58,412 nt of DNA from a virus: positions 1 through 58,412 of IMG/VR virus record IMGVR_UViG_3300042934_000302; one strand, written 5' to 3'. Positions 16,417-23,943 of this stretch are shown here, piece after piece. Below the pieces are notes generated by a model that made no database searches, was not told where the DNA came from, and saw only the letters and a program-made list of their open reading frames with translations. The number at the start of each line of letters is the position of its first letter. Position 1 is the first letter of the stretch. A program made the translations under genes and the position numbers.

Positions 16417-16446
16417 ACGTACACGCGGCATATTATAAACGAATAA

Positions 16447-16470
16447 ACCCTACGTTTATTCGCGTAGGGT
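16447..16470 (-). terminator. Terminator of the leftward partition operon
   Basis: Stem ACCCTACG/CGTAGGGT (16447-16454, 16463-16470). Read leftward it is followed by TTTATTCG, so it ends transcription from the 16539-20552 operon, back to back with the rightward terminator. Confidence 0.65.
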
Positions 16471-16538
16471 GGAATAGATTACTATATCGTTATTGACGTA
16501 ATTAATGATTATGATACGTAGTAGTGTCGAATTGTGAA

Positions 16539-16739
16539 TTAGAAAAATCTTTTACGAAAGATTCCAAGCGCTATTAATAGCTCTTCTGAACAACGCATGA
16601 ACTCTTCTTGTTGATCTGCAAGATATGCTTCATCACCGTATTTCTTATCTTGATCACGCATATCTTGCATAGCTTCAACCATTTCTGATATAGCTTTAAC
16701 CTGTTTTTCATTGAGTTTGTGACCAATTAAATCTTTCAC
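16539..16739 (-). CDS. Small helical hypothetical protein
   Basis: 66 residues, GTG start with GGAAGGTGA upstream. All-alpha, charged (KQVKAISEMVEAMQDMRDQD). Last gene of the leftward operon. Family not recognised. Confidence 0.5.
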   Translation of the reverse strand: MKDLIGHKLNEKQVKAISEMVEAMQDMRDQDKKYGDEAYLADQQEEFMRCSEELLIALGIFRKRFF

Positions 16740-16777
16740 GCTCTCACCTTCCTTCGTTTTAGCTATCTACTGAACAG

Positions 16778-16960
16778 TTAAAAGTTACCCAATGTTGTAA
16801 TCATTCTGTTCTTTTCTTTTTCCAAAGAATATTTTTGTACCATTAATTTGTTAATGTACCTGTTTCTGCTATCTGTGTATTCGGTTTCCTGTTTGACACA
16901 TAGTCTTTCAATGCGTCTTTGAAGATCATCAATTTTGTCAATCAATAACTTCCCCTGCAT
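16778..16960 (-). CDS. Small coiled-coil hypothetical protein
   Basis: 60 residues; the ATG at 16960 follows GAAGGGA, so I prefer it to the in-frame ATG at 16990. Helical with heptads (KIDDLQRRIERLCVKQETE; KLMVQKYSLEKEKNRM). Its upstream sequence (cttcctttcgttttagct-like, leftward) resembles that of 16739, suggesting duplicated expression signals. Function unknown. Confidence 0.5.
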   Translation of the reverse strand: MQGKLLIDKIDDLQRRIERLCVKQETEYTDSRNRYINKLMVQKYSLEKEKNRMITTLGNF

Positions 16961-17046
16961 TTGCTTCCCTTCTTTCGTTTTAGCTGTCAACTACGCATTA
17001 CTATTCACTATATAATACGTACAAGCATCCATAATCGCGCATATTT

Positions 17047-17319
17047 TCAGAAGTTATTTAGTAGATCATCGAGTCCACCCGTCAGCTCATCATCAGACTT
17101 TTCGATACGATCGAGCATTGGCATCGGTGTTTGCTCATCGCTAACCACCGTTCGCACACGTTCCCCTTCGAAAAACCACGCTCTTAGCGCATCACGTAGC
17201 ACATCGCTAATATCGATACCTTCCGAAAGCTGTTCGATGGCTCGACGCAAATCATCATCCTTCTTCGCGCGGATCCGGCATTTAATTATCTCCGGGCACT
17301 TACGCTTTTGTTCGCCCAT
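17047..17319 (-). CDS. ParR-like partition adaptor
   Basis: 90 residues. The N-terminal half reads as a ribbon-helix-helix domain (EIIKCRIRAKKDDDLRRAIE, then DISDVLRDALRAWF). The tail is acidic and ends GLDDLLNNF, like the ParR C-terminal motif that caps ParM filaments. It overlaps the parM-like gene by 34 bp, as in parMR operons. It would bind a centromere-like DNA site and couple it to the filament. Assignment rests on size, fold pattern and adjacency. Confidence 0.7.
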   Translation of the reverse strand: MGEQKRKCPEIIKCRIRAKKDDDLRRAIEQLSEGIDISDVLRDALRAWFFEGERVRTVVSDEQTPMPMLDRIEKSDDELTGGLDDLLNNF

Positions 17320-18272
17320 AGTCGAGCACCTATCTTTCCGTAGCCACGCACGTTGCCAAATTGCGGGTTATCGAGGGCAACAACGTTTGGCAGATCGATA
17401 TACTTCGCGATGAATGACGCCGACCCACCGGTTAGCAAATAAGTTGCGTAATATGCCGACTGGCTCTCGATCTCTAGTAGAATCTGCTGCGCGAGCGAAC
17501 GGAAGGCGCGGTCAACTAACGGCTTAATATCGTACCCAGCGTATTCACCAGCGAGCACATATCGGTCTAACTCGAAACGTTCCGGTGCTCGACCGATTGA
17601 TTCCATAAGGTATCCGTTGAGCAGATCGTACGCGGTGTCTACGCCAAGATTACGCGGGCTACGACTATTTTTACCGATTTCCATCCCTTCGAGTTCGAGA
17701 AGATCAAGCGTGTAATATCCGATATCAATGACGAGCATCGGTTTCTTCGCGGCATCAGGACGAGCAAGCGAGCCATCGTCAGCAAGCAGATAATCCATTG
17801 CGCTGCCGAACGGCTGTGGCACGATCTTATGTTTCGCGATCAATGGGTTAGCATGTATCGTTCCTTGGCCGACTACTTCGACGGAATAACGCCCGCTTTC
17901 GTTAATTGTGTCGAATAAATGCACGAAACCGTTCTTCTGCGTTAAATAGTAGTCTACGGGCAGCCCGGTAATGATATTCGACGCGCCAGTCGGTGCTAAT
18001 CGAGCAAGTAGCGTTTTAAGCAGCACCGCTGTTGTCCACGTATCCGTTTTATCCTCGCCGGTACTCGTATAGCGAATCTTACTTTGCCGTAGCGCGAGAT
18101 CACCGATAAAAAAGTCACCGTCATCACCGTGATAAATCAAATCACCAGGCTTACGTTGTTCCTCCATTAATTGACGCGCGTCTCCAACCACGGACGGTTG
18201 GCTAAAATATCGTTCTCCTGCGACCGCTTTCGTCCACCCGTAACCCATATCAGCACTGACAAAATTATTCAT
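17286..18272 (-). CDS. ParM/StbA-like actin ATPase for plasmid segregation
   Basis: 328 residues. Actin-superfamily motifs: SADMGYGWTK (phosphate 1), VIDIGYYTLDL (phosphate 2) and LLTGGSASF (adenosine site). The start is ATG 18272 with GGAGG 8 bp upstream. The protein polymerises and pushes sister plasmids apart. In a phage it implies a lysogen maintained as a low-copy plasmid. It is co-transcribed with the ParR-like gene and follows FtsK-like and replication-relaxation genes. Confidence 0.85.
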   Translation of the reverse strand: MNNFVSADMGYGWTKAVAGERYFSQPSVVGDARQLMEEQRKPGDLIYHGDDGDFFIGDLALRQSKIRYTSTGEDKTDTWTTAVLLKTLLARLAPTGASNIITGLPVDYYLTQKNGFVHLFDTINESGRYSVEVVGQGTIHANPLIAKHKIVPQPFGSAMDYLLADDGSLARPDAAKKPMLVIDIGYYTLDLLELEGMEIGKNSRSPRNLGVDTAYDLLNGYLMESIGRAPERFELDRYVLAGEYAGYDIKPLVDRAFRSLAQQILLEIESQSAYYATYLLTGGSASFIAKYIDLPNVVALDNPQFGNVRGYGKIGARLWANKSVSARR

Positions 18273-18273
18273 T

Positions 18274-18492
18274 TTAATTTCCTCCATTCACCAGTTTACC
18301 AAATTTAGATTCAATATTTTCAAGGTGCTGCCCAGTTTCATGTTTATACCAATCAATAGTTTCACGTAGCCGATAACACCGATACTGAAAATGCGACTGG
18401 TTTTTATCATAAGCATCCCATGCGTCTAAACAACTGATTTCGTCCATGATCGCGTTATAGATAAAGATTTTTACAAACTCGTTTATGATCAA
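18274..18492 (-). CDS. Hypothetical protein of the partition operon
   Basis: 72 residues. The best start is TTG 18492, just after GAGGTGA; an ATG further in lacks a ribosome site. Aromatic-rich helical protein (LDAWDAYDKNQSHFQYRCYR). Lies between the relaxation and parM-like genes with minimal spacing. Function unknown. Confidence 0.5.
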   Translation of the reverse strand: MIINEFVKIFIYNAIMDEISCLDAWDAYDKNQSHFQYRCYRLRETIDWYKHETGQHLENIESKFGKLVNGGN

Positions 18493-18497
18493 TCACC

Positions 18498-19103
18498 TCA
18501 GTTTGTGGCACGTTGTGCCACGTTTTGTATAAAATCACGCACATCATCACTTTGATACGCATTGACGTTCGCATATCGTCGTTTTCCGATAATCCATATG
18601 TGGGGAAATATCGGCTTACCATTCGGCTGCCAATCGAGATTATGCCATGCACCCGATTGTCTATATCGTTCATATCGCGCTAATTTACGTCGCATTACGG
18701 TATCCGTGTAATTACTACGCTGTACCTCGATGAACCACGGCGATCGGTTCCATATCGCGAAGATATCCGGTTCTACCGTACCTTTCGCGCCATACTTCGG
18801 CTCAACGATGAAACGCTGCAAATTGCCGTATGCTTGTAAATCGCGATACACACGCAGTATGCCGATAAAGTGGTCGATCTTCTGACTGCCTTCGCGAATA
18901 CGAGCGTCCTTCGGCATGTATACGTAGGAATTACGAGTAGCATCGACCTTCACGTAACCCTTCGCACGCAATCGTCGCATCACACGATTAACTTCCACGG
19001 TCGCGTACCGTATACCTGCGAAGTGTAATGCAGCAATATCATCGCGACTCATGCAACGGAAACGGTCGAGGTCAGCGAGTATTCGTTTATCACGATCAAT
19101 CAA
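18498..19103 (-). CDS. Replication-relaxation family protein
   Basis: 201 residues. TTG 19103 lies 8 bp after AAGGAGG, which fixes the start; longer frames run into the ATPase gene. A winged-helix region (ILADLDRFRCMSRDDIAALH, then VNRVMRRLRAKGYV) is followed by a nuclease-like alpha/beta domain (EPDIFAIWNRSPWFIEVQRS). This matches the replication-relaxation family found on Gram-positive plasmids and integrative elements next to FtsK-like ATPases, exactly the pairing here. Confidence 0.75.
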   Translation of the reverse strand: MIDRDKRILADLDRFRCMSRDDIAALHFAGIRYATVEVNRVMRRLRAKGYVKVDATRNSYVYMPKDARIREGSQKIDHFIGILRVYRDLQAYGNLQRFIVEPKYGAKGTVEPDIFAIWNRSPWFIEVQRSNYTDTVMRRKLARYERYRQSGAWHNLDWQPNGKPIFPHIWIIGKRRYANVNAYQSDDVRDFIQNVAQRATN

Positions 19104-20253
19104 GTTCACTACCTCCTTTTTCGTCAAGCGCACCGAAAGGGTTAGGTAGATTATTGATTGTTTTCGGTTGCTTTACGCTAGGTTCGCGATAATAAGGCGT
19201 AAGTAACTTTATCGCCGCGTCATCGGTCAATAATGGTGCTTGCACGAGTTCGGGTCGTTTTATTTTGAGCAGCATGCGGCCGGTAACATCGAGATTTTCT
19301 GCACCTTTCGCGCCTAATGTGATCTTCGAGTTGATTGCATCAGCATGTTCGAACGCCATGCGAACTGTTAGATTCGCTTTCAACTTTCCGTCAAGAACGT
19401 CTGCATCCGGTCGCTGCATCGATAGGATAAGGTAAACGCCAAGCGCACGGCCAAGGGCCGATATATCTTCGAGCAACTTCATGGCTTCTTTGTCGCCGTG
19501 CAACATCGCAACTTCATCGATGCATACGATAATGTCTGCTGGCCGCTTTCCTGGCGGTAAATCAACCACGTTTACTTTGCCACATTGATCAAGTAGGTTG
19601 CCACGTTTCGTTAACTCGCATTGTACCTCGGATAGTGCTAGCGCAAGCGCATCATTATCGTTGCATAACGCATCTACGTGGGCAATATTGCGAAATAAAC
19701 CGAACTCGCTACGTTTCATATCGGCAAGCACAAACCGTAGCATATGCGGTGATTTGATCCGTATCAGCGTCGTTAGAATAGCGCGTAGTTGCGTTGATTT
19801 ACCGCTGCCCGTTTCACCAGCGATAAGCAGGTGGGGATGCACGAACATATCGTATGCGAACAGCTTACCGTCCGCGCGAACACCGGTAATAATAGGCAAC
19901 GCCATGCCCTCGCAAACTGTGCTAACTTCCGACCATCGATAGGTTAATTTCCTTGGCATTTGACGCTCATACACGTGAATAATGAACTTTTTCGGTCCGC
20001 CGTGTACCGTTGTATTCGTGCCAAACGTCTGCTGAAACGCATATTCGCGCTTTTCAACGAGTTTCGGATCAACGCCGTTGGGCAATGTAAAAGTCATTGC
20101 CGTATAGCCGTCTTTACGTTCGATCGCGTGAATAATCGGCAGCACTTCGTAGCCACGCCGCGTTTTAAAGATGCCGACTGATCGAAAGCAATCGTTCAAT
20201 TTACGATACATCGGATTAAATCGTAGCAACATCGCGATCACCATAGCTTCCAT
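19096..20253 (-). CDS. FtsK/SpoIIIE-type DNA translocase ATPase
   Basis: 385 residues. Walker A GETGSGKST (about 147-155), Walker B IIVCIDEVAML (about 236-246), and an LSMQRPDADVLDGKLKANL segment typical of FtsK/SpoIIIE/Tcp-type ATPases. A short N-terminal region carries no obvious membrane helix; the adjacent gene supplies one. Such ATPases beside replication-relaxation genes occur on plasmids and ICEs, in replication or DNA transfer. The gene overlaps both neighbours. Confidence 0.85.
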   Translation of the reverse strand: MEAMVIAMLLRFNPMYRKLNDCFRSVGIFKTRRGYEVLPIIHAIERKDGYTAMTFTLPNGVDPKLVEKREYAFQQTFGTNTTVHGGPKKFIIHVYERQMPRKLTYRWSEVSTVCEGMALPIITGVRADGKLFAYDMFVHPHLLIAGETGSGKSTQLRAILTTLIRIKSPHMLRFVLADMKRSEFGLFRNIAHVDALCNDNDALALALSEVQCELTKRGNLLDQCGKVNVVDLPPGKRPADIIVCIDEVAMLHGDKEAMKLLEDISALGRALGVYLILSMQRPDADVLDGKLKANLTVRMAFEHADAINSKITLGAKGAENLDVTGRMLLKIKRPELVQAPLLTDDAAIKLLTPYYREPSVKQPKTINNLPNPFGALDEKGGSELD

Positions 20254-20552
20254 ATCGGATTCGCGACAACGAGATAAACGATGCCACCAATCGCAACGGA
20301 CGATAAAATGACTTTCGCAATGATCGGTACATAATCCGCTAATACATCGTCCTTCTTCGCATAATATCGCTCAAGTTTGGCCATAATAATAGCGAAGGCA
20401 CCAGCAGTAACAATAATACCGAAGCCAGTCGCCATCATCGGGCTTAAATGAACGAGTGATCCTAACGTTACAGGTGCAAGCGAATACGTGGTTACATGCC
20501 GCTGCTTGAATGCATCGCGCCAATCCAATACATAACATTCCATTCCGGTCAT
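20238..20552 (-). CDS. Membrane protein of the partition/FtsK operon
   Basis: 104 residues with two hydrophobic helices (GFGIIVTAGAFAIIMA, about 44-59; VILSSVAIGGIVYLVVA, about 81-97) and a basic loop between them. It overlaps the FtsK-like gene and may be its membrane partner. AGGGAAGG precedes the ATG. Confidence 0.6.
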   Translation of the reverse strand: MTGMECYVLDWRDAFKQRHVTTYSLAPVTLGSLVHLSPMMATGFGIIVTAGAFAIIMAKLERYYAKKDDVLADYVPIIAKVILSSVAIGGIVYLVVANPIWKLW

Positions 20553-20738
20553 CCTTCCCTCTTTACAAAATATAAAAATCGCTATGCAATGGGGTCGAAC
20601 AAGCCGAAAAATGACTTATGGGTAAGTTGTCTACTAAGTTATTCGCGAATAGAGTATAATTGTTATGTTGACGAGCCATTTCGTCGGCACATGGGCAATC
20701 CGTAATCTCTTCGCAGGGGATCGGGTTGCCATTAATTT

Positions 20739-20921
20739 TTACTTCGTTTTGTCCAACGTGTAGACGGTTTTCTTCTTTAATGCGTACTTTCCACCAGCAT
20801 AATCCTGCATAAAAGCTTCGAGCACATCATTCATAGTCGCGCCAGTATCTTTACAATATGCCTTAAACGACGCTTGAATATCCTCATCAATGGTTGTTGT
20901 AAATGGTTTTCGCTCGCTCAT
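20739..20921 (-). CDS. Ribbon-helix-helix regulator
   Basis: 60 residues. The KPFTTTIDEDIQASFKAYC strand-helix then GATMNDVLEAFMQDYAGG fits an Arc/CopG-type RHH dimer. AGGAGG lies 6 bp before the ATG and a consensus promoter precedes it. Three 12-bp iterons overlap that promoter, which fits autoregulation and perhaps centromere binding for the downstream partition operon. Confidence 0.75.
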   Translation of the reverse strand: MSERKPFTTTIDEDIQASFKAYCKDTGATMNDVLEAFMQDYAGGKYALKKKTVYTLDKTK

Positions 20922-20945
20922 CGCTTCACCTCCTACTTATTTCGT

Positions 20946-20977
20946 AAACATATAATAAAACATATTTATAAACATGT
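20946..20977. repeat. Three 12-bp-spaced AAACATRT iterons
   Basis: AAACATAT at 20946, AAACATAT at 20958 and AAACATGT at 20970 recur with exact 12-bp periodicity inside the -10 to -35 region of the RHH gene. RHH proteins bind such arrays cooperatively on one DNA face. The array is a candidate operator and a candidate parC-like centromere. Confidence 0.65.
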
Positions 20978-20980
20978 CAA
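20952..20980 (-). promoter_or_regulatory. Consensus promoter of the RHH gene
   Basis: Read leftward: TTGACA (perfect -35), 17-bp spacer, TATTAT. It is covered by the iterons. It may drive the whole leftward operon to 16539 by readthrough, since I see no T-rich terminator between 20739 and 20552, only a GGCAATCCG/CGGGTTGCC hairpin near 20695-20731. Confidence 0.75.
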
Positions 20981-21005
20981 TATAAATATGCGATAATGAC
21001 GAAAC

Positions 21006-21034
21006 TTTAACGAAGTAACAACGCATGATATACT
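21006..21034 (+). promoter_or_regulatory. Putative rightward promoter for 21123-23466
   Basis: TTTAAC, 17-bp spacer, TATACT, followed by ATAAAT. An AGGCG/CGCCT inverted repeat lies just downstream (about 21041-21063). It faces away from the iteron-covered promoter. Confidence 0.45.
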
Positions 21035-21122
21035 ATAAATAGGCGAAATGAATAATTATACGCCTTATAATAATCAATGTCAACGAAAATAAACGCAATA
21101 GTTACGATAGGGAGCGATTAAA

Positions 21123-21635
21123 ATGGAGATGAACGCGGAACAGTTGGAGTATTACCGCAACGAGTTCGCCGAATGGGTAAACGGTTTCGCCCGTAATGTT
21201 CGCGCTGGCACGCCACCTTATAACGACCGAACAGCACGCGCGCAGGCGATTGAGCAACGTATTGATGAATACGTATGTGCCACCGGTGAACGGCCGGACA
21301 GCGGCGAACTGGAACGATTGAGCAACGCAATATTGTACGAAGAATTATCGGACAAGCGCCGTAACAAAATGAGCATCGAAGAGTATCCGTTCATGAGCGA
21401 TCAACAGCTGGAACGTCGCAAATACGGTAGCCATACGCGCAAGCACAGCAGTAGAAAACATGAGGTGCCGCTATCGGTCGCTGCATTCGTTGGCATCGAT
21501 GGTGTTGATTATCGCGATGCACGGATTGCCGTTGGCGAACGAAAAGCTACGAATAACGAACGGAAGAAACAGTACCGCGAATTTACGAAGGAACAGCCGG
21601 TGAGTACGTACACTGTCGAGGAGGAATCGAAATGA
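21123..21635 (+). CDS. Early hypothetical protein
   Basis: 170 residues, ATG after GGGAG. Helical N-terminal half (EQLEYYRNEFAEWVNGF) with Arg-rich segments, and a basic middle (RKYGSHTRKHSSRKHE). Family not recognised. First of a rightward series of small genes. The 4-bp overlap with the next gene indicates coupling. Confidence 0.55.
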   Translation: MEMNAEQLEYYRNEFAEWVNGFARNVRAGTPPYNDRTARAQAIEQRIDEYVCATGERPDSGELERLSNAILYEELSDKRRNKMSIEEYPFMSDQQLERRKYGSHTRKHSSRKHEVPLSVAAFVGIDGVDYRDARIAVGERKATNNERKKQYREFTKEQPVSTYTVEEESK

Positions 21636-21988
21636 GCGAATTAACGGTAAAAATTAACGTAGATGCTGACGACGCGATCGAAAAGATTGCGCAGGTTAAA
21701 CGGGCATTACGTGAAATGAACGAAACTGCAGTTAAGGTCGGGGTTGTGACGAAGAAAACATCCGATATAGCATCGAAGTCAATCGAACAATTCCAGCGCG
21801 ACTCATATCTACATGATGTGACAACCCGAGATTTAATTAATGAACTGGTTAAGCGGACGGGGGTATACAGCTATGAAGTTGACCCGTATAAGCGATATGC
21901 CGTAAAGACGCAAGGCAAGGGACCAGTACAAAAAATAGCGACCGCAGAAACTGGACCTGCATTAATACTGGTGGTGACCGATGATTGA
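21632..21988 (+). CDS. Hypothetical protein
   Basis: 118 residues. The opening LTVKINVDADDAIEKIAQVK is shared by several phage proteins that begin with a beta strand and a helix; the rest is unassigned. GAGGAATC ribosome site; overlaps both neighbours by 4 bp. Confidence 0.55.
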   Translation: MSELTVKINVDADDAIEKIAQVKRALREMNETAVKVGVVTKKTSDIASKSIEQFQRDSYLHDVTTRDLINELVKRTGVYSYEVDPYKRYAVKTQGKGPVQKIATAETGPALILVVTDD

Positions 21989-22149
21989 GCGAATTAAACC
22001 GAGTATTAAAGATCAACGCGCGTCGAAAGTATTACGGCGGATGGGACATTTACGACAAGGGTGACGATAAAAAGAAACGTGCACGCCTGGAACGAACGTT
22101 GAGGAAACGGGTAGATCGGATTGCTATCGCGGAAATGCTGCGCGATTAG
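21985..22149 (+). CDS. Small basic protein
   Basis: 54 residues, TTG 21985 overlapping the previous stop. Strongly basic (KKKRARLERTLRKRVDR), so it may bind nucleic acid. A competing ATG frame at 21981 stops after 27 codons. Confidence 0.45.
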   Translation: MSELNRVLKINARRKYYGGWDIYDKGDDKKKRARLERTLRKRVDRIAIAEMLRD

Positions 22150-22185
22150 GCGTTGGGAAACGTATTATATAGTGAGGTGAATAAT

Positions 22186-22458
22186 ATGTTAATTCGAATT
22201 AAAATCGAGTTTGTACGAAAGAAGAAGTCCGCGGTCATATTAAGGCACGGAGCAGAGACGATCTATCTGCTTGGGCTATTCAAGAATAGAAAACGCGCGC
22301 TTAAAGCGTGGAATACGTTTCGGTGTAAACCCGGATATTGGCGGCAACCAGTGATTGCTAAAATAATCGACTGCACCGATCAGGAATACGAAACAATTGT
22401 GAATCAGTTTATTTATCGCGCGGTTACTGGCGAGAGGACAACTTATAGCGCTAAATAG
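22186..22458 (+). CDS. Small basic hypothetical protein
   Basis: 90 residues; ATG 22186 chosen because GAGGTGA lies 5 bp upstream, rather than the in-frame 22153 start. Basic N-terminal half (FVRKKKSAVILRHG) and aromatic core. Not recognised. Confidence 0.5.
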   Translation: MLIRIKIEFVRKKKSAVILRHGAETIYLLGLFKNRKRALKAWNTFRCKPGYWRQPVIAKIIDCTDQEYETIVNQFIYRAVTGERTTYSAK

Positions 22459-22478
22459 CAACAACGGAGGTTAACGGA

Positions 22479-22736
22479 ATGGAAGGAATACTTATCGACT
22501 GGTGGTTCGACCACGACATGAAAAACTTGTGTGTACGGAATTTTAAACGAATTCGCGAACGCAATCGTAAGGAATACGGTGATGATCCGGAAATTAATAA
22601 TAAACGTCAATGGGGTATTCATACGAATGGTGCGCGAAAGGGAGATCCACAGCATACGTGTTTCGATTGGTCACTCGACATCGGGCACATTTGCATCAAT
22701 TACACGGATTTCGATTACAACCGGAAATATCGATAA
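22479..22736 (+). CDS. Small hypothetical protein rich in Trp, His and Cys
   Basis: 85 residues after GGAGG. Tryptophan, histidine and cysteine spread through the chain (WWFDHDMKNLC; HTCFDWSLDIGHIC) could bind a metal, but no standard zinc-finger spacing is seen. Function unknown. Confidence 0.5.
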   Translation: MEGILIDWWFDHDMKNLCVRNFKRIRERNRKEYGDDPEINNKRQWGIHTNGARKGDPQHTCFDWSLDIGHICINYTDFDYNRKYR

Positions 22737-22790
22737 TTTAACGCTACTTACCGCGTAGCACACGATAATTTAACGGAAGGCGGTAATTAA

Positions 22791-22976
22791 ATGGATAAAT
22801 CGATCAAGTCACGGCTGCACTTCGTCTATTCGAAGCGTGTCGCGGATTATCTAATAAATGAACGCGGATTACAGTATGTTACGTATGCAAAGCATCCGGA
22901 AACGGGACGGCTATTTTGGATATTCGAACGTGGGACATCGTTAGACAGCGCATTAAGCGAATACAGCGGGCAATAA
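22791..22976 (+). CDS. Small hypothetical protein (DUF5659-like size)
   Basis: 61 residues. The pattern VADYLINERGLQYV, then KHPETGRLFWIFER, then SALSEY resembles small phage/Bacillota proteins built of one helix and a beta hairpin. Ribosome site GGAAGG. Function unknown. Confidence 0.5.
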   Translation: MDKSIKSRLHFVYSKRVADYLINERGLQYVTYAKHPETGRLFWIFERGTSLDSALSEYSGQ

Positions 22977-23007
22977 ACGATAGTTAAGCGAAAGGGGAAC
23001 GATATGC

Positions 23008-23466
23008 ATGGAAAATATTGCAGACGTAGCTTTGCAACAAAAGAAACGAGTCCTTGACGATGGCTACACGCCAACACCACATTACATTTACCGTGACCTG
23101 TTACCGGAACTTGTCGCGAAATACGATGGAATGACAGCACGAGATTGTATCGTATTGCTCGGATATTTCCACGCCTATGTTAACGGAGAATCCAACAAAG
23201 ATACGTATATGTGGGCGTATCCAAACGTTAGCCAAATCGCGGCGAATACGGGGATCGATGGAAACCGTGTGGCTCCGCTGGTCAACGTACTGGAAACGGA
23301 AGGATTACTAATTACGAAAAAGATCACATGGAATGGCCATCAGAAGAAAATGTACATGCCACTTTACGAGTGGAAACGCCCGAATACCGCAGACGGTAAC
23401 TGTCCGGATACCGTTGACGGTAATCGATTAAATACCGCAGACGGTAAACTAATAAGAACAACGTAA
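23008..23466 (+). CDS. Winged-helix replication-initiator-like protein carrying iterons
   Basis: 152 residues. Residues 25-125 form a helix-turn-helix domain of the type in phage/plasmid initiators (YPNVSQIAANTGIDGNRVAP, then LVNVLETEGLLITKK). The C-terminus contains three copies of a NTADGN-like unit encoded by 24-bp DNA repeats with internal symmetry (23385-23446). Initiator genes that contain their own origin iterons are known, for example lambda O. The AT-rich non-coding element and a long intergenic region follow. I infer an origin-binding initiator; a simple regulator is the alternative. Confidence 0.6.
   Translation: MENIADVALQQKKRVLDDGYTPTPHYIYRDLLPELVAKYDGMTARDCIVLLGYFHAYVNGESNKDTYMWAYPNVSQIAANTGIDGNRVAPLVNVLETEGLLITKKITWNGHQKKMYMPLYEWKRPNTADGNCPDTVDGNRLNTADGKLIRTT
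23385..23446. repeat. Three 24-bp iterons with TACCG-N4-CGGTA symmetry
   Basis: TACCGcagaCGGTA (23385-23398), TACCGttgaCGGTA (23409-23422) and TACCGcagaCGGTA (23433-23446) are spaced by exactly 24 bp, near two helical turns. Each is an inverted repeat. They lie in the 3' end of the initiator-like gene, next to an AT-rich tract, which is the layout of an iteron origin. Confidence 0.7.
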
Positions 23467-23488
23467 TAATAACAAATAAATAATAATA

Positions 23489-23619
23489 ATACATTGCAGG
23501 TACTCGCTTACGCTCGACCTGCTACATGTTTATTTAAATACCTTTGTTCGCGAATATCTTTAAATCTTGTCAAAGACAAGAAAGAAAAGAAAAAGTTTCG
23601 CTAAAAAGAAAAGAAAGAA
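23489..23619 (+). ncRNA. Duplicated structured element, copy A
   Basis: Very similar to 52385-52513. Conserved blocks: ATACATTGCAG at the start, TTCGCGAA in the middle, and a purine-rich end around AAAAAGTTTCGCTAAAAAG. Between them lies a hairpin CTTGTC-AAA-GACAAG (23566-23580). In copy B the stem is CTTTGT/ACAAAG, so both arms changed together. A second hairpin GCAGGT/ACCTGC lies near the start. Each copy follows a helix-turn-helix gene. It could be a regulatory RNA, a leader or an origin part. The type label is tentative. Confidence 0.5.
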
Positions 23620-23923
23620 AGACAATGCCCGTAGCGCCCGCATAGCCGAACGAAATCACCACGCTAATCAATCGTACCATACGATACCTAACGTTACACA
23701 CGCCGTCTGCTACGCGCTCATATGACACCGTACATTGTCGCGTGTATTATCGGCCATTATATGTAGGCTTACGATTCATCCGCGGGCGCCACGTGTCAGC
23801 ACGAAGGTCCGGCCAGACGAGGTCGGTTGAAACTCAGGGGGTTGGCGTTATTTAGGCAATATTTGCGATTATGGTGGATGCTCGATTTTATATGTCGATG
23901 TCTAGCGCGTAAATAGATTAGTT

Positions 23924-23943
23924 CGTAAAATATTTATTTTACG
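23924..23943. repeat. 20-bp palindrome in the intergenic region
   Basis: CGTAAAATA-TT-TATTTTACG is a perfect inverted repeat with 9-bp arms. AT-rich with no T run beyond the arm, so a protein-binding or packaging signal is as likely as a terminator. Confidence 0.5.

Noticed and set aside
20946-20977. CRISPR array
   Set aside because: Repeats are only 8 bp with 12-bp period and no unique spacers; they are regulatory iterons.
23385-23446. Simple protein repeat without DNA function
   Set aside because: Possible, but each DNA unit is palindromic and the period is exactly 24 bp, which a peptide repeat alone does not require.
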